Notes: generated by a model not told the origin, from the sequence alone. A stretch of DNA of 64,000 nt from Chamaea fasciata (GCA_029207755.1 JARCOQ010000003.1:85765994-85829993); one strand, 5' to 3'; counted from the first letter of the stretch, positions 1-13,917 are shown. A program made the numbers and translations.

Positions 1-1431
1 TTTCTGAAACTTTGTCATGATACCTGGATTATGCTACAGTTTTAATGACTGTGTTAAGATAGTAAGTTAATAGAACTGGAATAATTTTACAGAGAAGCTT
101 CCGGCCATTCTCTTATTTACATGCTAAGCTGTCTGGCTCCCCAAATTAAATCCAAAAGTCCTTCAGTGGTTCCTCTGACACCCAGCTTCACTGACTTTAC
201 TGCCCCAATGTGCTGCGGATGAGCAGAGCCATTAGCAGCCAAAGCTGGAAGAACAGCATTACATGCAGAGTAACCCTCTGAAGGACCAGGTTGTATACCT
301 AGAATGAGAGTTACCCTTAACCTACATGAAAACAGTCAGATGATGTTATAAATACAAATTTTCTGTCCTTCCTTTGTTTCTCTTTGCTACATGAAAATTT
401 CTGCTTTCAATTTTGCCATCTTCTGAAATACAATCATCTTTAACATTGCTAAGTAGAACCAGAAGTATTGCCAGTATTCATAAAAAAGGATGTGACAGTA
501 AAATCTGGAGGAGCATTTGGTATTGAAAAATCCAGTCTGTGTAAAAATGAGATTTTAAGGGCTAAACTGAAAAATACATAGAACATTTCTTGCAGATGAA
601 AATGCTTAATAAATGATGATTTGAATGCACATTTCCATCATCAATATTATCTCTCCAGCAGAGGCGACTACAGCAGAGAAAACCTGCCCCATGCTCACTG
701 CTGCTGCACTATTCACAGGACAACAGACAACAGAAAATAAACCAATTACAGACTAGTCTGGCTGCTACATTACAGAGCTACCAGTAGCTACTCACTCATG
801 AATAAGAAGTGTCTTCATGCAAATTGGAGACCTACCACAAAATATTAGTGACAGTCTAGTGAGTATGTCCAAGGTTCTGTGAAGCAACATGCAAACATTT
901 ATGGAAATATGGGTTTCTTCATCATTAAGTTTTGGTAATGCACTACAAATTCTAATCATGATGAGTTTGTTCACTCTTTCCCACACAGGACTGAACAGCA
1001 AGAGCAAAACACCCCACCAAGGTTGTCACTTTATATTCCAGTCACACTCGGGGACATGGCTTCCCAGTCCTGGCATTTCAGCCTGTTGAGTCTAAAGAAG
1101 TAACTGTTATTGTTCTGCACTCAAAGCCAACATTTTCCACTTGAGACACAATTCCAAAAAAATTAGTGTCAGATGAGAAAAGCATTAATTCATTTTCCAA
1201 GTAAATTGGTTATCTAATTTTTGACAACATGTATTGTTTCTGTGTGCAGTGCTGCAGGCAAGAGAACTCTTAAATGGAAAAAACAAAAGGGGGGGAGGAG
1301 AGATATTCTGCTATTGAAATATACACAGAGAGCATTATGGGCAGAGCAGGCTACTTTAAAAAAATACCACAGTTTCTATTTTGGCATTGGCCCTAGAACA
1401 AGTGGATTGTATCTGCATTTCAGATTTTATT

Positions 1432-1466
1432 AAAAAAAAAAAAAAAGAAAAAGAAAAAGAAAAAAA
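1432..1466. repeat. A-rich tract, AAAAAG-type microsatellite
   Basis: A run of 14 A is followed by three short AAAAAG-like units and another A run. It may be a decayed poly-A tail, but no retrotransposon body is recognisable to its left. Confidence 0.85.
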
Positions 1467-2169
1467 TAGAAGTACCTCTCAGTTATGAGAAAGGCTTAAG
1501 TATATTTATTTAACTCCATTGAAAAGTAATTCCTAATAGGTATTTTTTGATTCTTTTGTCAACCATATGACAAATGAATTTTTTTTATCTCATGAAACAT
1601 TACCCCAAACTACAGCAAGACTTGAGAAACAATGGATACAGGGACCATATCTGAAATTAATTCTAGCCTCATCACTTCACCTAAGTAATTTTATATGCAT
1701 ACATTTCCTTCTAAATAATCCAAATATCATTTGCAACTTTTTACTGTTTTTATAAAGTATTTTCAAGTTTTCTTTCGTTAATTGTTTAGAGGAAGGGCTA
1801 CCATAATGACTCAAATTATTTATTTTGTCTCTCATATGACTACTGTGAATGTTGCACAAATAAGACATTATTAAAAAAAAACCAAAATAAAACAACAAAA
1901 ATGGCAATTAAGAGGTCTTTACTGCTGGTTTACAATTCCAGCTATTTTTCAAGTACTTTATACAGAAGGAGGAAATTTGCAACTAGTAGGTCCCTTATAA
2001 AAGTATCAACTATAAAGGCAGCATTTAGCAATGCACCTTCCTGAGCTGGAAACATGAGGCTATGTGAAAAGTAAAATTATAGTGCTCCCACTAGAAGATA
2101 CAGTTATGAAACCAGTGAATTTACAAGGTTATTCTCTTAAAAAAAGCCTCCCCCAAGTGCCCCACTCTG

Positions 2170-2240
2170 AAAAAACCCCCAAACCTCAACACCGCCCCCC
2201 CAACCCACAAAACAAAGAAACAAAAAAAGCTAAACCAAAA
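2170..2240. repeat. A/C-rich low-complexity tract
   Basis: The plus strand is nearly all A and C, with blocks such as a run of seven C and several AAAC-like units. It is the same kind of strand-asymmetric sequence as the tracts at 9164-9240 and, in complement, 18673-18835. Confidence 0.75.
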
Positions 2241-3821
2241 CCTTTACAGTTACTATATTTTACACTATTGAATTTCAGTAAATTCAGTGAAAAAAGAAGA
2301 CACAAGACCTAGATGAAGATCTCTATCTGCAATAGCCTATGTAATCTAAATAAAATTTTTATGCAAATTGTTTTTATCTGCATTTTCTCATTGTGTGTGT
2401 TATGAACAAAGCAGCTTCAGTGTAGGATATGAAGAAAAAGAAATGTGTTCATATTTTTATCTGTGGATTCATATTTAATAATACAAGTAGACACCAGAAT
2501 TGTATATCACATGTGAAATGTGTATGTGTTATGTTAAAGGAAGCCAAGTTATGGGAAAACAAATGTCCTTTATTACAATTCCATATGCATTTTTCACAGG
2601 AATAGAAGTACTATTCATGGAGTCTTGACTAAACTCTAATATGGAAACATCTGCAAATCTAAATTTGTCCTGCAACTTGAATAATGCAATTTTTATTTCT
2701 GTGAAGGAATTATTAAACTCTTGGAGATGGGCACAGGAGAACTCATGCTTACATTTCAGTGTTGGCTAATTAATCACATCCCTAAACATTCCTGTAAGGT
2801 GACTATTCCAGTCTTTAGATAGAGAAACTGATATAAAGGAGTAATTGACTTACTTGAAGAGATCAAATATTTTAATAGCAATACAGCACTAATATAATTA
2901 AAAACTGAGCTTCCAGTTTCTCAAATGAAAAGAAGCTGCTAGTTATAGCCCTTTACTGAAAGGATGTTGCTGGAATCATGTCAGAAGCAAAGTTCAATCT
3001 GAACTGTATGCCAATGAGAGCCAATATTTTAACAGTTTGCAGAAAGAAGAAAACAACTTTTGTTACTCCCCAAAATGCAGGAAACTACCTCCTGTTATAG
3101 CAGCAATAACCAACCTGGCCAGCTCATGGGCAGCTCATTGACACATGCTGCAAGCAAAATCATCAGTTACTCTTCTATTTAATTTCCTGTGGATCTGATA
3201 GTGTAGGAGGGTTTCATGGACAATATCTTTCATGTGAGCTGTGTGTCAGGTTTATTAGATGACCAGTACAGGATTTCTTTTTTCTAGTTTATGGTCATTG
3301 TGCCGTATACTATACATGGGCTACCAATTTTGGACTACCTGGTCATGAAGACATTTTGCAAGCCCCAAACTGCGGCAAGTTATTGTTTTGAGCTGATCCA
3401 ACTACTGATTGCAGACAGAAAAATTCTGTGTATATTTCCCAGTTCTTATATCTCTATTAACTTCAGTAGTCATGTTCCAACTAAATGATGGGATGAGACA
3501 TCAGTACACACCGATGTTCCTGCTCTCCTAGGCTCTCTCAGGAAGGGAGAAACAAACTTGGAAGAAAATGACAAGCATTGCCTGACCTGAATAACCAAGA
3601 GCTCAGGACTACAGGGGCTGTAAAACATGTCTTCCTTGATATGAGGATATATCCACAGATGCTATTAGGGAGATAAATATATTATTTAAAATAATTTCAA
3701 ACACTTTAGTCTAGAAAGAACTGAAACTGTTTCCCTTCCAAGTGTTATGAAGCATAACAACACTTTAGTAATGTAGGCCTTGCATCAAACAAGAAAAGCC
3801 CTATTTTTTAAAAAGGATATT

Positions 3822-3838
3822 AAAAACAAAACAAAACA

Positions 3839-3869
<31 letters not shown>

Positions 3870-3873
3870 CAAA
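3822..3873. repeat. AAAAC pentanucleotide microsatellite
   Basis: About ten copies of an AAAAC unit are visible, with one interruption where the A run lengthens. Confidence 0.93.
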
Positions 3874-4781
3874 CCCACGTTTTTGACATGATATATACTT
3901 TGGCAAGATTCCAAGGCAGACTTGTGTCCTCCAAAACTGAAATATATGTATAAGCTCAGTTCATGAGGTAAATGAACCTTTCAAGATCTGGTACATTCCA
4001 GAGCCTCTTCCCAAGCACAACATTCAAGTCAATTTCATATTTGATGACCAGCAGATGATGTGAATGCCTGGGGGCAACTGTGGCCTATCCATGCTCACCC
4101 AGCTGGCTCCTAATGGATTTTCAGTCTAGTAAACACCATTGTTCAGTCTCAGTTCTGCAGAACTTCACTGAAAAAATACCATGCTGTATTTGTCATGAAG
4201 AACATAAGAAATGAGAAAATTAAGACTTAAAATTACACTGTGCATCTAATTTCTCCCTTCCTAAGTAATGTAATTCCAGTCCTGGGTTCCTCTTTTCCTG
4301 GTGATGGATGCATCTCATGCAGGTGCATGTTTTTCTTTTAGATCTGAAACTCTGAATTTTAGTTTATAGAGGCTTAAAATAACTGATCAAAAGGTCTTAT
4401 AGTTTGATTTTAGAAGATCACAAGTAATATTACCAAGTAGTTTACCTGTAGGTATTGGTACACTTATCTAGGGCAGTGATGAGTGATATGAATTAATTAT
4501 ACAGAAAAGATGGCCATGGTTATTCACTGCGGTGAGACTATACATTATTAATGAGGCTGATGTGCAAATGAATCCATCAGTAAAAAATTATATGAAATCT
4601 TTGCCAAAAACTTTATGCAAATCAACATCTGGTTCAGTCATAGAGGAGAGGCAGCCCCATCTGGCTGAAAGTACACCATCAGATTTTAAAAACTTAAAAA
4701 TCAGAAAGGAGCCTTTAATTCCAATCTTTCCTATAGGGCAGTCAGTCCTGAGGACCAAAAAATTATGATGTTAAGGCTTGG

Positions 4782-4807
4782 AAAAAAAAAAAAAAAGAAA
4801 AAAAGAA
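4782..4807. repeat. Poly-A / AAAG tract
   Basis: Fifteen A are followed by G-interrupted A runs. No LINE or SINE body is recognisable next to it. Confidence 0.8.
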
Positions 4808-6975
4808 GTTTGTATAATATTGTGGCCTTCTGGAAATGTTGTTTAAACTACCGAATTTGAAAATCTCAGCTACACTTCCATGGATAGGTTCATTTTCATG
4901 AGCCTCTTGATCCCTTAGTTAAAAACCTTTACAGCTGATGCAAGAAATGTGGATAGAAAAAAAAATGCAATTACAGGGCACCCCTGCTAGAAAGGGTTAA
5001 TTTTTAAAAGCGTTCTGTGTTTCCCAGTCCCTCTTTCCTTTTCTCAAGAACCAGATATTTGCCCAATCTGAACTCCGGAATAGCCGATGTTTTCACAACA
5101 GGATTCCTTTTCACCTCACTTCCAGTTAAACAGCTCACACAAACATTTTGTCACCTCCTGAGCTTGATTATGGTTCTGAGCAGACATTTAACTTTCATCA
5201 ATAATGTTAGACAGAAATCCATAGTATTTTCTTCTCAGATTCCCCACAGGTTTCAATGATTCCCTTCTCCTTTACTGGGGGGACAAATCAGAGGCCTGGG
5301 CTCTGGTGCTCTCAATATTCTCCTATTGACAGGCTGGTAAATGTCTAGACAGTTGTTGTGCATCTGTACTGCATTACAACATGGACAGGATATATCTTGT
5401 ATATGTAGATGGAAAGTGACACATTTAGCTGAATCTTGACTCTTCTGAAGACAAAAGTGAATCATAAAGGAATTTCTCTATGTTCATATATTTAACTCTA
5501 ATATACTTCCTATATACGAAATGCTTACTTTTAATTTCAAAAATGCAGCACTAAGGAGAATTCATATATTGTAATAATTTTGCCAAGAAGCACCAATAGC
5601 ATTATTTACAATACTACAATTTATAAACTTCTATTCTCAGTTGAAATTTCAGAAAGGATTTTATGTCTTCAAAGATGCATAACCTTAATATGTTTCTATT
5701 TTAAAAAAATCTTTTGGAAAAAAAATTGGTATTATACCAAAAAATTAAATTAGGAAGATAGGAAATAATAAAGAATTATGTATAGTGTAGGGTGATGCAA
5801 TTTCTTTTGAAAAATCATTCTTCTAATAATTTCTGACCCTAAACAATCACTGCTTTCAGATAAGTGACTGGCCTCATACATCAAGATTGCAGTTTGTGAT
5901 GCAAAGGACAGTGTCAAACAGGGAGTGGCTTTTCCAACAATACTACAATCTTACTTTTAGGTATTGTGCAACTTAATTAAGATAAATTATCTATTTCATG
6001 TAGCAAGGCTTTAATCCTAGCCTGCTAACAGAGGTAACTTTCACTTGCTATGTCAGAAACACTGTTCACGGTCCAGGTGCTAGTATATCAAATATGTTCC
6101 TGTGTTATATGGATTGTTAACCTTTAGTGTTGGAGGCCTAGAGAAAGTAAAAATCCTCTCCTTAATAATACCCCTTAAGCAAAACAAAATGCCTAATATC
6201 ACTAAACACCATACAAATACGAATACGTTCAGATTTGCTGCAGACTTCATTATCACATTTTAAATATGGGTAGTGAAAAACAACATATGCAATTTAAGTA
6301 ACTTTCAGACAAAAGAAACTCGTTTATATAATTTTATAGCTTGAGCTTTAGAAGTCTTTAAAGCCTGAGCACAAAGTGGTTATATGGTTAAATAGAGAAT
6401 ATAACTCAAGCCTATGAAAAATGATAGAAAGCGTTGGTAAATAGCTGTATCAGACCAACTACACTGATCCTACATGTGTTGTAGGATTTAAGTACCAAAT
6501 TAGAATCATTAATTTTTTTTTTCTCCACTAGCCCTTCCAGAAGAATACTATCAGTAAAACTGAAATGAGAAGGCCTTGATGAAAAATAGATGACAAAATG
6601 CCACTTCAGAATGGATAGAGGCAATTTCCTGTACAGGTAAATCCAGACCCAAACACTTCAGCTCTGCCTGATATTTCAAAAGAACATCTCATGTTGATTA
6701 GCTCCAGCAATTGTTTAAGAATTGAAAACAATCAGTTAAAATTCAAGTCATTTATGCAGAAAATATATTGAATGTGTGAACAGTGCAAATCTATCTGCTT
6801 CTGTAAAAGTCTATGTAGTGAAGACTTTTTTTTTCTGCTATGGGGAATGTGCATTATGCTTTAGCTAAATATAAACATTTCCTATTCTATAGTAATGTCA
6901 CTATAATATTTTCAACATCACACATGAAAGGTAGGTTATTACCATACTTTTCAATACGTTCTCATAACGTGAAGT

Positions 6976-7195
6976 GATTTTTATAGGGGCATATTTAACT
7001 CATTGTCTTATCTCCAAGGCATTTACATTTGCTTTGCCCTGAACACATGAATGAAAAATTTCTGATATGAAAAATTCATTTCAGAAAAGGAGAAAAGAGA
7101 CAATCCAAAGTAGAAAGGCTTACTTTCTTGTCCCCTTAATTTGACATGCAATCACAAGTTTAAAGACTTCTCAGGCTGTAGTATCTTTCCATTTT
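6976..7195 (+). repeat. Direct repeat copy 1 of a ~220 bp unknown unit
   Basis: This block can be aligned by eye almost end to end with 8171-8390 in the same orientation, with roughly four bases in five matching and few gaps. Shared anchors include TTTAACTCATTGTCTT near the left end and CCCCTTAATTTGACATG near the right. Similarity fades outside both edges. I do not recognise the unit as CR1 or as an LTR. It could be an old local duplication or two copies of an unlisted interspersed repeat. Confidence 0.75.
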
Positions 7196-7506
7196 AAGGA
7201 AGAAGAGAAAATCCACATAAAATATTAGAGGATGATGGCAAAATGAATAAACTGTATCATGTGGATACATTACAAACACCTACTGTTTTCAAATGGACCT
7301 CTCTTTCTGTGATATTCCTTTTCTAGGATCACACAAATACACATTCTGTTGGTTATGCAACTTTATAACTTAGGAGTTCACTTTTTTTTCTGATATTGTT
7401 TTCCCCTGATCCATCTAAAATCCTGTATTTTACTGATTAACTACTCACCTACCTGATGTCATCACTTTTTCTCTAGTTTTGCTAATGGCTACTTATGTTT
7501 AATATG

Positions 7507-7548
7507 TATGAATTTAATTTTTCTCCCTCTATGAATTTAATTTTTCTC
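7507..7548 (+). repeat. Exact 19 bp direct repeat, 23 bp period
   Basis: The 19-mer TATGAATTTAATTTTTCTC occurs at 7507-7525 and again at 7530-7548. This is a minor local duplication. Confidence 0.9.
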
Positions 7549-8170
7549 AGTAGAAAAAAGTCTAATGAAAGCATCACTTACATTATTGGAATACTGATAT
7601 ATCTTTAGGATAACTACATTTTCTTTCAGCAAATATTTTTAACCACTAAGTTTCACTGTCTTTTGACAATTACTTTTGAAAAAAGTGATTCAGCCAGTTT
7701 CAGACAGGATTTTAATTTGAATTGTTTGCTATAAACTATAGGTAAAAAGAACAAAAAGACAGTAAGTATGTTTTTGTAGTTCTGAATTGAATCTATCTAC
7801 TGGATACTTATTTTGTACACATGCAATATGCATTATATTAAACAAGCTATACAAATAGGTATATCTTTAGTATTACTGAAAGGTCATTGTTTTCAGTCAG
7901 CTTAAACTCCCAGTCAAGGCAAATTCAGTCCTTAATCCTGTCACCATTCCTCTGCTTGCACTCAAAGATGAGAGCAACCTCACTCAAGTGCCAAGTGTGC
8001 AAGGCTACAGATCCATGTTTTTGTGTTTTCCAAGGTGAGATGCAGTTGCAATGGAAGATTGATTTCCCTCCTATTATTTCAAGCACACATATAATTTATT
8101 TTAAGAATACAGTGATATTACTTCTGTGAATCTAATTACTTAAAAATAAGTGAAACATTAATAAAGCAAA

Positions 8171-8390
8171 GTTAATTATAGGACATCTTTAACTCATTGT
8201 CTTGGCTCCCAAGCATTTAGATTTACTTTGCCCTGGACCTGTGAATGACTAATTTCTGGTATGAAAAATTATTTTCAGAAAAGAAGAAAAATGAAAATCC
8301 AAATAGAAAAGTTTACCTTCTAAACCCCTTAATTTGACATGTAATTACAACAAGATTAAAGACATCTTAGAGCATGACAGCTTTCTAATG
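8171..8390 (+). repeat. Direct repeat copy 2 of a ~220 bp unknown unit
   Basis: This is the partner of 6976-7195, offset by about 1195 bp in the same orientation. The match starts around TTATAGGACAT and ends around CTTTC. Scattered substitutions throughout show that the duplication is old. No open frame is shared by the copies, so coding function is unlikely. Confidence 0.75.
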
Positions 8391-8998
8391 TTTATATCTT
8401 AACATAAAGCATAATCTGGCAATTGTGGCTGTTCTGACTTTCTTATCTTGGGTTTAGTCTTTCATGATACATCTGGAACAAGATATCTGTTTTTCCAATT
8501 TTCACGTTGAAAAAATTCAATTTAATTTTATTGAGAATTTTTAATGTGATGGTCTATATTACTGTCCATTCCACTTCAATGGAAAGACACTTAAGCTACT
8601 AGAACCAAATTTACAAACCTGAACACTTTGGAAACTGCAGGGTAGAAAGTCCAGCTATCACTCCCTGCCAGTAACCAGGCTTGATCCACAAGCCTGATGG
8701 AGATAAACCACTGAATTAGAGACTTGTTTGGCTTGTGAAACACCTTTTAAGAACAAGAATCTTTATGCAACTGCAAAATCCCACAAAGGATTCCCAGGAA
8801 AGCAGAAGCATAGGAATCTCATTCTAGCACTGGAAAGCAAGAATATGGCAATATTTTGTAAGTCTCAAGGAAGGAATAGGCAGAAGCCAGTCAAAAGCAA
8901 AAAACTCTGTTCCTAATGAAAACAGATGGAGCAAGAAAGCCTTGTCTTCCTCTGCCTCCTAAGAGCTACCCAGTGAAGACTCTGGGTAGTGAAATAAA

Positions 8999-9142
8999 TA
9001 AAAATAAAAATAAAAATAAAAATAAAAATAAAAATAAAAATAAAAATAAAAATAAAAATAAAAATAAAAATAAAAATAAAAATAAAAATAAAAATAAAAA
9101 TAAAAATAAAAATAAAAATAAAAATAAAAATAAAAATAAAAA
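8999..9142. repeat. Pure (TAAAAA) hexanucleotide array, 24 copies
   Basis: The 6 bp unit TAAAAA repeats without interruption for 144 bases. Because the period is a multiple of three, the array is stop-free in some frames on both strands. This produces artificial Lys-Asn and Phe-Ile or Phe-Leu repeat frames that should not be read as proteins. The purity suggests that the array is young or length-polymorphic. Confidence 0.97.
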
Positions 9143-9163
9143 AGAGGCTTTTAATATCCTCTT

Positions 9164-9240
9164 CCAAAAAAAAAACAACAAAACCCCAAAACAAAACAAA
9201 ACCAAAACCAAAAAAAATCACAACCAAAAAACCCCCAAAC
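9164..9240. repeat. A/C-only low-complexity tract
   Basis: This AC-rich tract lies just right of the hexanucleotide array. The plus strand has no G from 9148 to 9246. It resembles the complement of the GT tract at 18673-18835. Confidence 0.88.
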
Positions 9241-9246
9241 ATATAA

Positions 9247-12200
9247 GGAAATCTCCATTTGCTGTCAGCTGTCAGATTTGTAGCAGTTCACCATGAAGCA
9301 CTTTCTTTAAAGTATCAATGTAACCCTTGACATATTATTACTACAAAAGGGACCTGCTGTTCCACTGTTTACCTTTTTTTAGGAGTGCCTCCACGTTGGT
9401 TCTGTACTTCAACACATTACTATTTCTTGAAGAGGATTTTATTTAAAAATAAATTTTACTTCTTTATTTTTCACCCAAACTGTGTTCAAAAATTGAAAAC
9501 TGAAATAAAATTATTGTCTGTAATAAGATCAAAGCTGATGCCATCATATGAGAGTCACCTATAGATTTGTCTATCCAGCAACAGATGACCTGCCTCAATT
9601 ACTGCGTATCTAATACCTTGCACATACACTGTGCACTCTGTTTACATGAACCATCACTCCACAGCAAATCTAGGCCACATTTAAAAATACCTATTTTTCA
9701 TACATATACATTTACAAATTTATTTGTTCAGGTGTATACAAGGTTGCAAAGAAAGCATGAGTCCAGATATAGCACCTAAAGCAATGTAAAATGCAACAAA
9801 GTACCTGCTTTGGCAACTGCATCCATTTTACATCTCAACCTTGTAACCATTTTCTTAAGGTCGTTGTTAAGTACCTTAGTAAAACATTTGTTCTTTGTTA
9901 GTGATTTAGAAAACAGAGGTTTTGTAGATCTAACCTCGACTACAGTCATGGTTGTGCTAAGCTGAATGCCAAATACTAGAACAACTGCCAAGAGTTAATG
10001 TTTTCCTATTAGAAAACCTTCAGCAGTCAGGATACTTATCCATAGGGCGCTGACATAAAGCCATATCAGTACAGCCGAACTCAACTTCTTATAGTACTGT
10101 TTTTTACATGTTTTCTCTTTCACAGTATTTGTAGTCGTGGTAAAATGACTTCACTCAGTGTGTTGATGCTACATTAAATGGAAGAAAATAGGAGATTTTC
10201 CTAACTGGACAGCAGCTAGAGATGGTCCCCATTTTAGGGAAAGATTGTGACAGTAAAAGAAAACAGAACGTAACTACAGACGCTAATTTTTATTTGCTCC
10301 ATTTTGTTTAATCTGTGCCACCTTTCTTTAAAACACAGGTATGCATTATTTTACAGAAGTGTGAAAATAAATCATTAATTTGTTTTAATTGTCTAATTTA
10401 CTTTTTTAAAAATTGCAGTTACTCTGTGAGATGCCTGTAAATTTCATCTGTGTCTGTGGTGCATGGGTAGGGGTATGCTGATGGAGCTTCATCTTCTTCA
10501 CCATAGGAACCATTGATACAAATGTCCACCAGAGAAATCTGCTAGTTCAATTAGGTCATATTTTGGAGGAATGCGCCACATCAGACTGCATTCCACAACT
10601 GCATATTATCTATACAAACATCTTTTCATAATGTATTAATTCAATACCATCATCCTGAAGATACAGGAAACATAAAATGCATTTTACATAGAGAAGGCTA
10701 TAGAGATCAAGAAGTGCAAATATGAGTACTCTGTCCAGAAATTATCTATTACTCATCATTTGTGACCAGAAATTTTAGATGATAATAAGACATGGCATCA
10801 TCAGATTCGCAGTGTAAGGGAGTACCGCACCTAGCAGAAGCCAGCTGGTTTTCAGGGAAGATGTGCATTTGGCAGATGCTAGAACTGAGTTTGCCCAGAA
10901 TGCACAATTTCCTATTCTGTAATGGTGAAAGCAGTATAATCATATTTAGGAATAAACACACTGACCTGTCAGTGAATGGCAACTATTATGCATGGAAGGT
11001 GGAATATGGATGAAAAAACTGAAGGAGGAATATGGGATTTTCTATGATAATGGTTACAGTGGTCTGAAATCTGAACCCTTCTAAGTACTTTCAGACACAG
11101 TTTGGAAGGTGATGGTAACAGTAATTCAATTTTACTTTTAGATTATTTTAATTTCTGTCAGTAATTATGTTCATCTGGCAAACGGAACAGTTAGAAACAT
11201 GGAGAACAATAAACAGAAATTACTAGCAGCATCTTTCTGAAAGGGAAGTTCTGAGAAACTCAGAAAAGAACGTATGTGGTTTCCTGGCTGTATTTATTTT
11301 CTGGGAGCTTGTGCTCTCTGAAATAATCTGCTGATCACCAAGCTATTAAGAAGGTTGTTCAGATATTTTACACTAAAAATGAATGATGACTTCATGCTAC
11401 CTCTACAGTGCAAAATACACCTAACGTGTCCATTAGACCAGCTGTTCCATGTCACTTCTTGTCACTTTGTCTGAAGGGTGGTCCCTAATACAGTATTTCA
11501 GTTCAAACCATTCTTATCTAGCAACAGACTTTAGAGGGATAAAATAATAAATGGAAGGAATTTTTGTGTCTTTGTACGAGAAAGGACAGGTAGTTCTGTC
11601 TTCAGACATTTAAAGTTTGATAGAAAGATTGGTCCCCTATCCATCAGGTTTGTACCCAGCTCCCAGACAGTCTCGAACCCAGACCAGCTAATTTTTCAAG
11701 ATTAGAAAAGCTTCTGAATTGAGGTGTCAGGGAATATGCTTGAAGCCCAAGAGCCATTTGGAGAAGTCTTAAATGTTGCAAGACTCTCGGAGCACAGCTT
11801 AAAGAGATATTTGATTTGGCAGTGAAGTTTAACAAACATATTCATGTTTCTGCATTACATCCTGCCCCAATCCTCTTCTTGTGCTCCAGTGATTAAAGTT
11901 TCCTCTTCCACATTTGCACAGTTTGTTCTGGAGCTGTGCCACAACCTGCATCACTAGAATTATACAGGCTCATTTTGGGGAGATAATTCTTTGCAGTAAC
12001 TTTTGTCCAATTACACTTTTCCTTTTCCCTTTAGAAGTAGGCAAGAGAGTGGGAAAGACACGACTGTGTCTCTGGGGTTAATTTGTAATTTATGCTGTCT
12101 GGAGAGATCTCTTTATATTTGAGTGATGCTATATTCTACACAGGCGTGATAAGTTTTTTTGTGTAATGTCATCATGTGAAATATAAAGGAAATGAGAACA

Positions 12201-13365
12201 GAAGTTGCAATTTACCACTGTGAAGAGTCCTGCTTGTTGTGATAAAGTATTTACCATGAGAGAAGATAAAGATATATCTTTGCTTCTACAGCCTGTTAAG
12301 ACACATTGCAGGGATTTCTTAGCTAGAATTTAACAGATTCTATACTCAATTTCCAATACAAATTTTCCCCCAAGTGAACTTTTTTCCCTTTTCTTCCTCA
12401 TTGAAAGTCCAGGATGTTTTGAAAAAGTTCTACACAAGTTAACAAAAAAACAAATTTGCACATCGACAATTAGTATGAATTTTTTTTCTACATCTCTTTG
12501 ATGCCACACCAGGAAACTAGTGTGATTTGGTCAGGAAAATGTAGTGTACAGGCCAGAGAAAATTTTGTTAATTAACCGATGAATGTTGTTATATGTATTT
12601 TTGGTCCTTAGAGACAAAAAATTGTTCCGTTTAATATTCTCTTACTCTCTCCCGCAAAATCACCTCCAACAACCCAATCTAGTAATTGTACCATATTTGC
12701 TAATGGAGTTGCAAGAACCAATATGGTACAAGATTCTGCTCACATTTATGGCTTTGGAAATAGAGAAGTAGCAGCAAGCAGATGAAGAAGAAAGAATTTA
12801 TGGCATCTTTGTCAGAAGTAAATGGTTATAACTTTGCAATACTCAGACTGTATCCGTCTTTTGTAGTACAAATTACCCATATTAAGAGGATAGCCAAAGA
12901 AAGGCAGAGAAGCATAGTTCTATTCAATTTATCAGCTGAGGTACTCAATTACTGCTTACATGAAAAACGAAAGGTACAGATCCGTCAGCTTTCATTACTG
13001 CCTTTTTGTCTGAGTGGGCAGAGCAACCTGAACTCTAACTTTGGTATTTCACTTTTTACATTTTAACAGTGTCATCCAATTGGGGAAAAGTGTGCCTGGA
13101 CTATAAACTGGGAGCTGGCAGACTTAAAGAGAGAGACACTTTCCTGGACCTGCATAAAACCAAGGGAGGGTAGAAACTCTGAAGAACTAACTATGTACTG
13201 TTTTAGAAATCAAAATGATCAGCTGCAGTTTGCATGTGGCACATACTCAAACACCTGAACTGCAATGCAGAAAAAAAATTTATCTTAAAGTCCATTAGTT
13301 GAGTGACCTCAGTTTACAGAGCTGCACAGACAGACCTGGCCTTTACATGGAACGTGGGTGTGGAT
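9247..13365. other. Unique sequence, no gene seen
   Basis: No CR1, LTR or exon-like feature was recognised here. The longest frame (12782-13066, plus strand, 94 codons) has an AT-driven composition and no known motif. Confidence 0.5.
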
Positions 13366-13913
13366 TGCTGCGGTTTTAGCACCAAATGATAAAACACAAC
13401 TTAACGCTAGACAGCAAATGAGAGCCACACAACCATTCATTTACCTGCCCCATCCCAACAGAATTGGGAGAAGAATCAAAAGTAAAACTTTTAGGTGGGA
13501 TAAGGACAGTTAAATAATTGAAACAAAAGTAAAACTAATAGTAGTAAGTTACGTGCAACACAATTGCTCAACACCTGCTGACTGATGCCAGACCCTGTCC
13601 TTGCAGCATCCTCGTCAGCCCTGTGTTACTCCCCCACTTTTTACCCTGGGCATGATGTTCTATGGTGTGGAGTATCTCTTTAGCCAGTTGGGTCACCTGT
13701 CCTGGCTTTGCTCCCTGATGGCTTTTTTTTTTTTCGTCTCCTCACTGGCAGAGCATGAGATAGAAAAAAAAGTCCTTGACTTAGGATAAATACTACTTAG
13801 CAGTAACCAAAATATCAGTGTGTTACCAGCATTATTCTCATACTGAATCCAAAACACGGCACAGTACAAGCTACTGAAAATAATTTAACTCTATCCCAGC
13901 CAAACCCAGGACA
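13366..13913 (-). mobile_element. Solo LTR, avian ERVL-like, diverged
   Basis: Read on the minus strand, this begins TGTCCTGGGTTTGGCTGGGA and follows the same order of blocks as the better-preserved LTR at 37252-37835. These blocks are the 'cccagccaaa' start, a segment with 'gtcaaggact', a 'tgctctgcca' segment, a degraded TATA-like region and an ATTAAA-like region. There is no internal retroviral sequence on either side, so it is read as a solo LTR. The left edge is uncertain because a segment resembling 13366-13400 also occurs at 13918-13954, just outside the right end. Confidence 0.8.
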
Positions 13914-13917
13914 GAAC

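Larger units (their letters stand above)
1..6975. other. Unique AT-rich DNA without recognisable genes
   Basis: No exon, RNA gene or interspersed repeat could be recognised on either strand in this stretch, apart from the simple-sequence tracts listed separately. The open frames are all below about 85 codons, which is expected by chance, and none resembles a known domain. Confidence 0.6.

Noticed and set aside
8913..9296. Open frames of 81-126 codons on both strands with Lys-Asn or Phe-Ile/Leu repeats
   Set aside because: They are produced by the (TAAAAA)24 array, whose period is a multiple of three and lacks stops in those frames.
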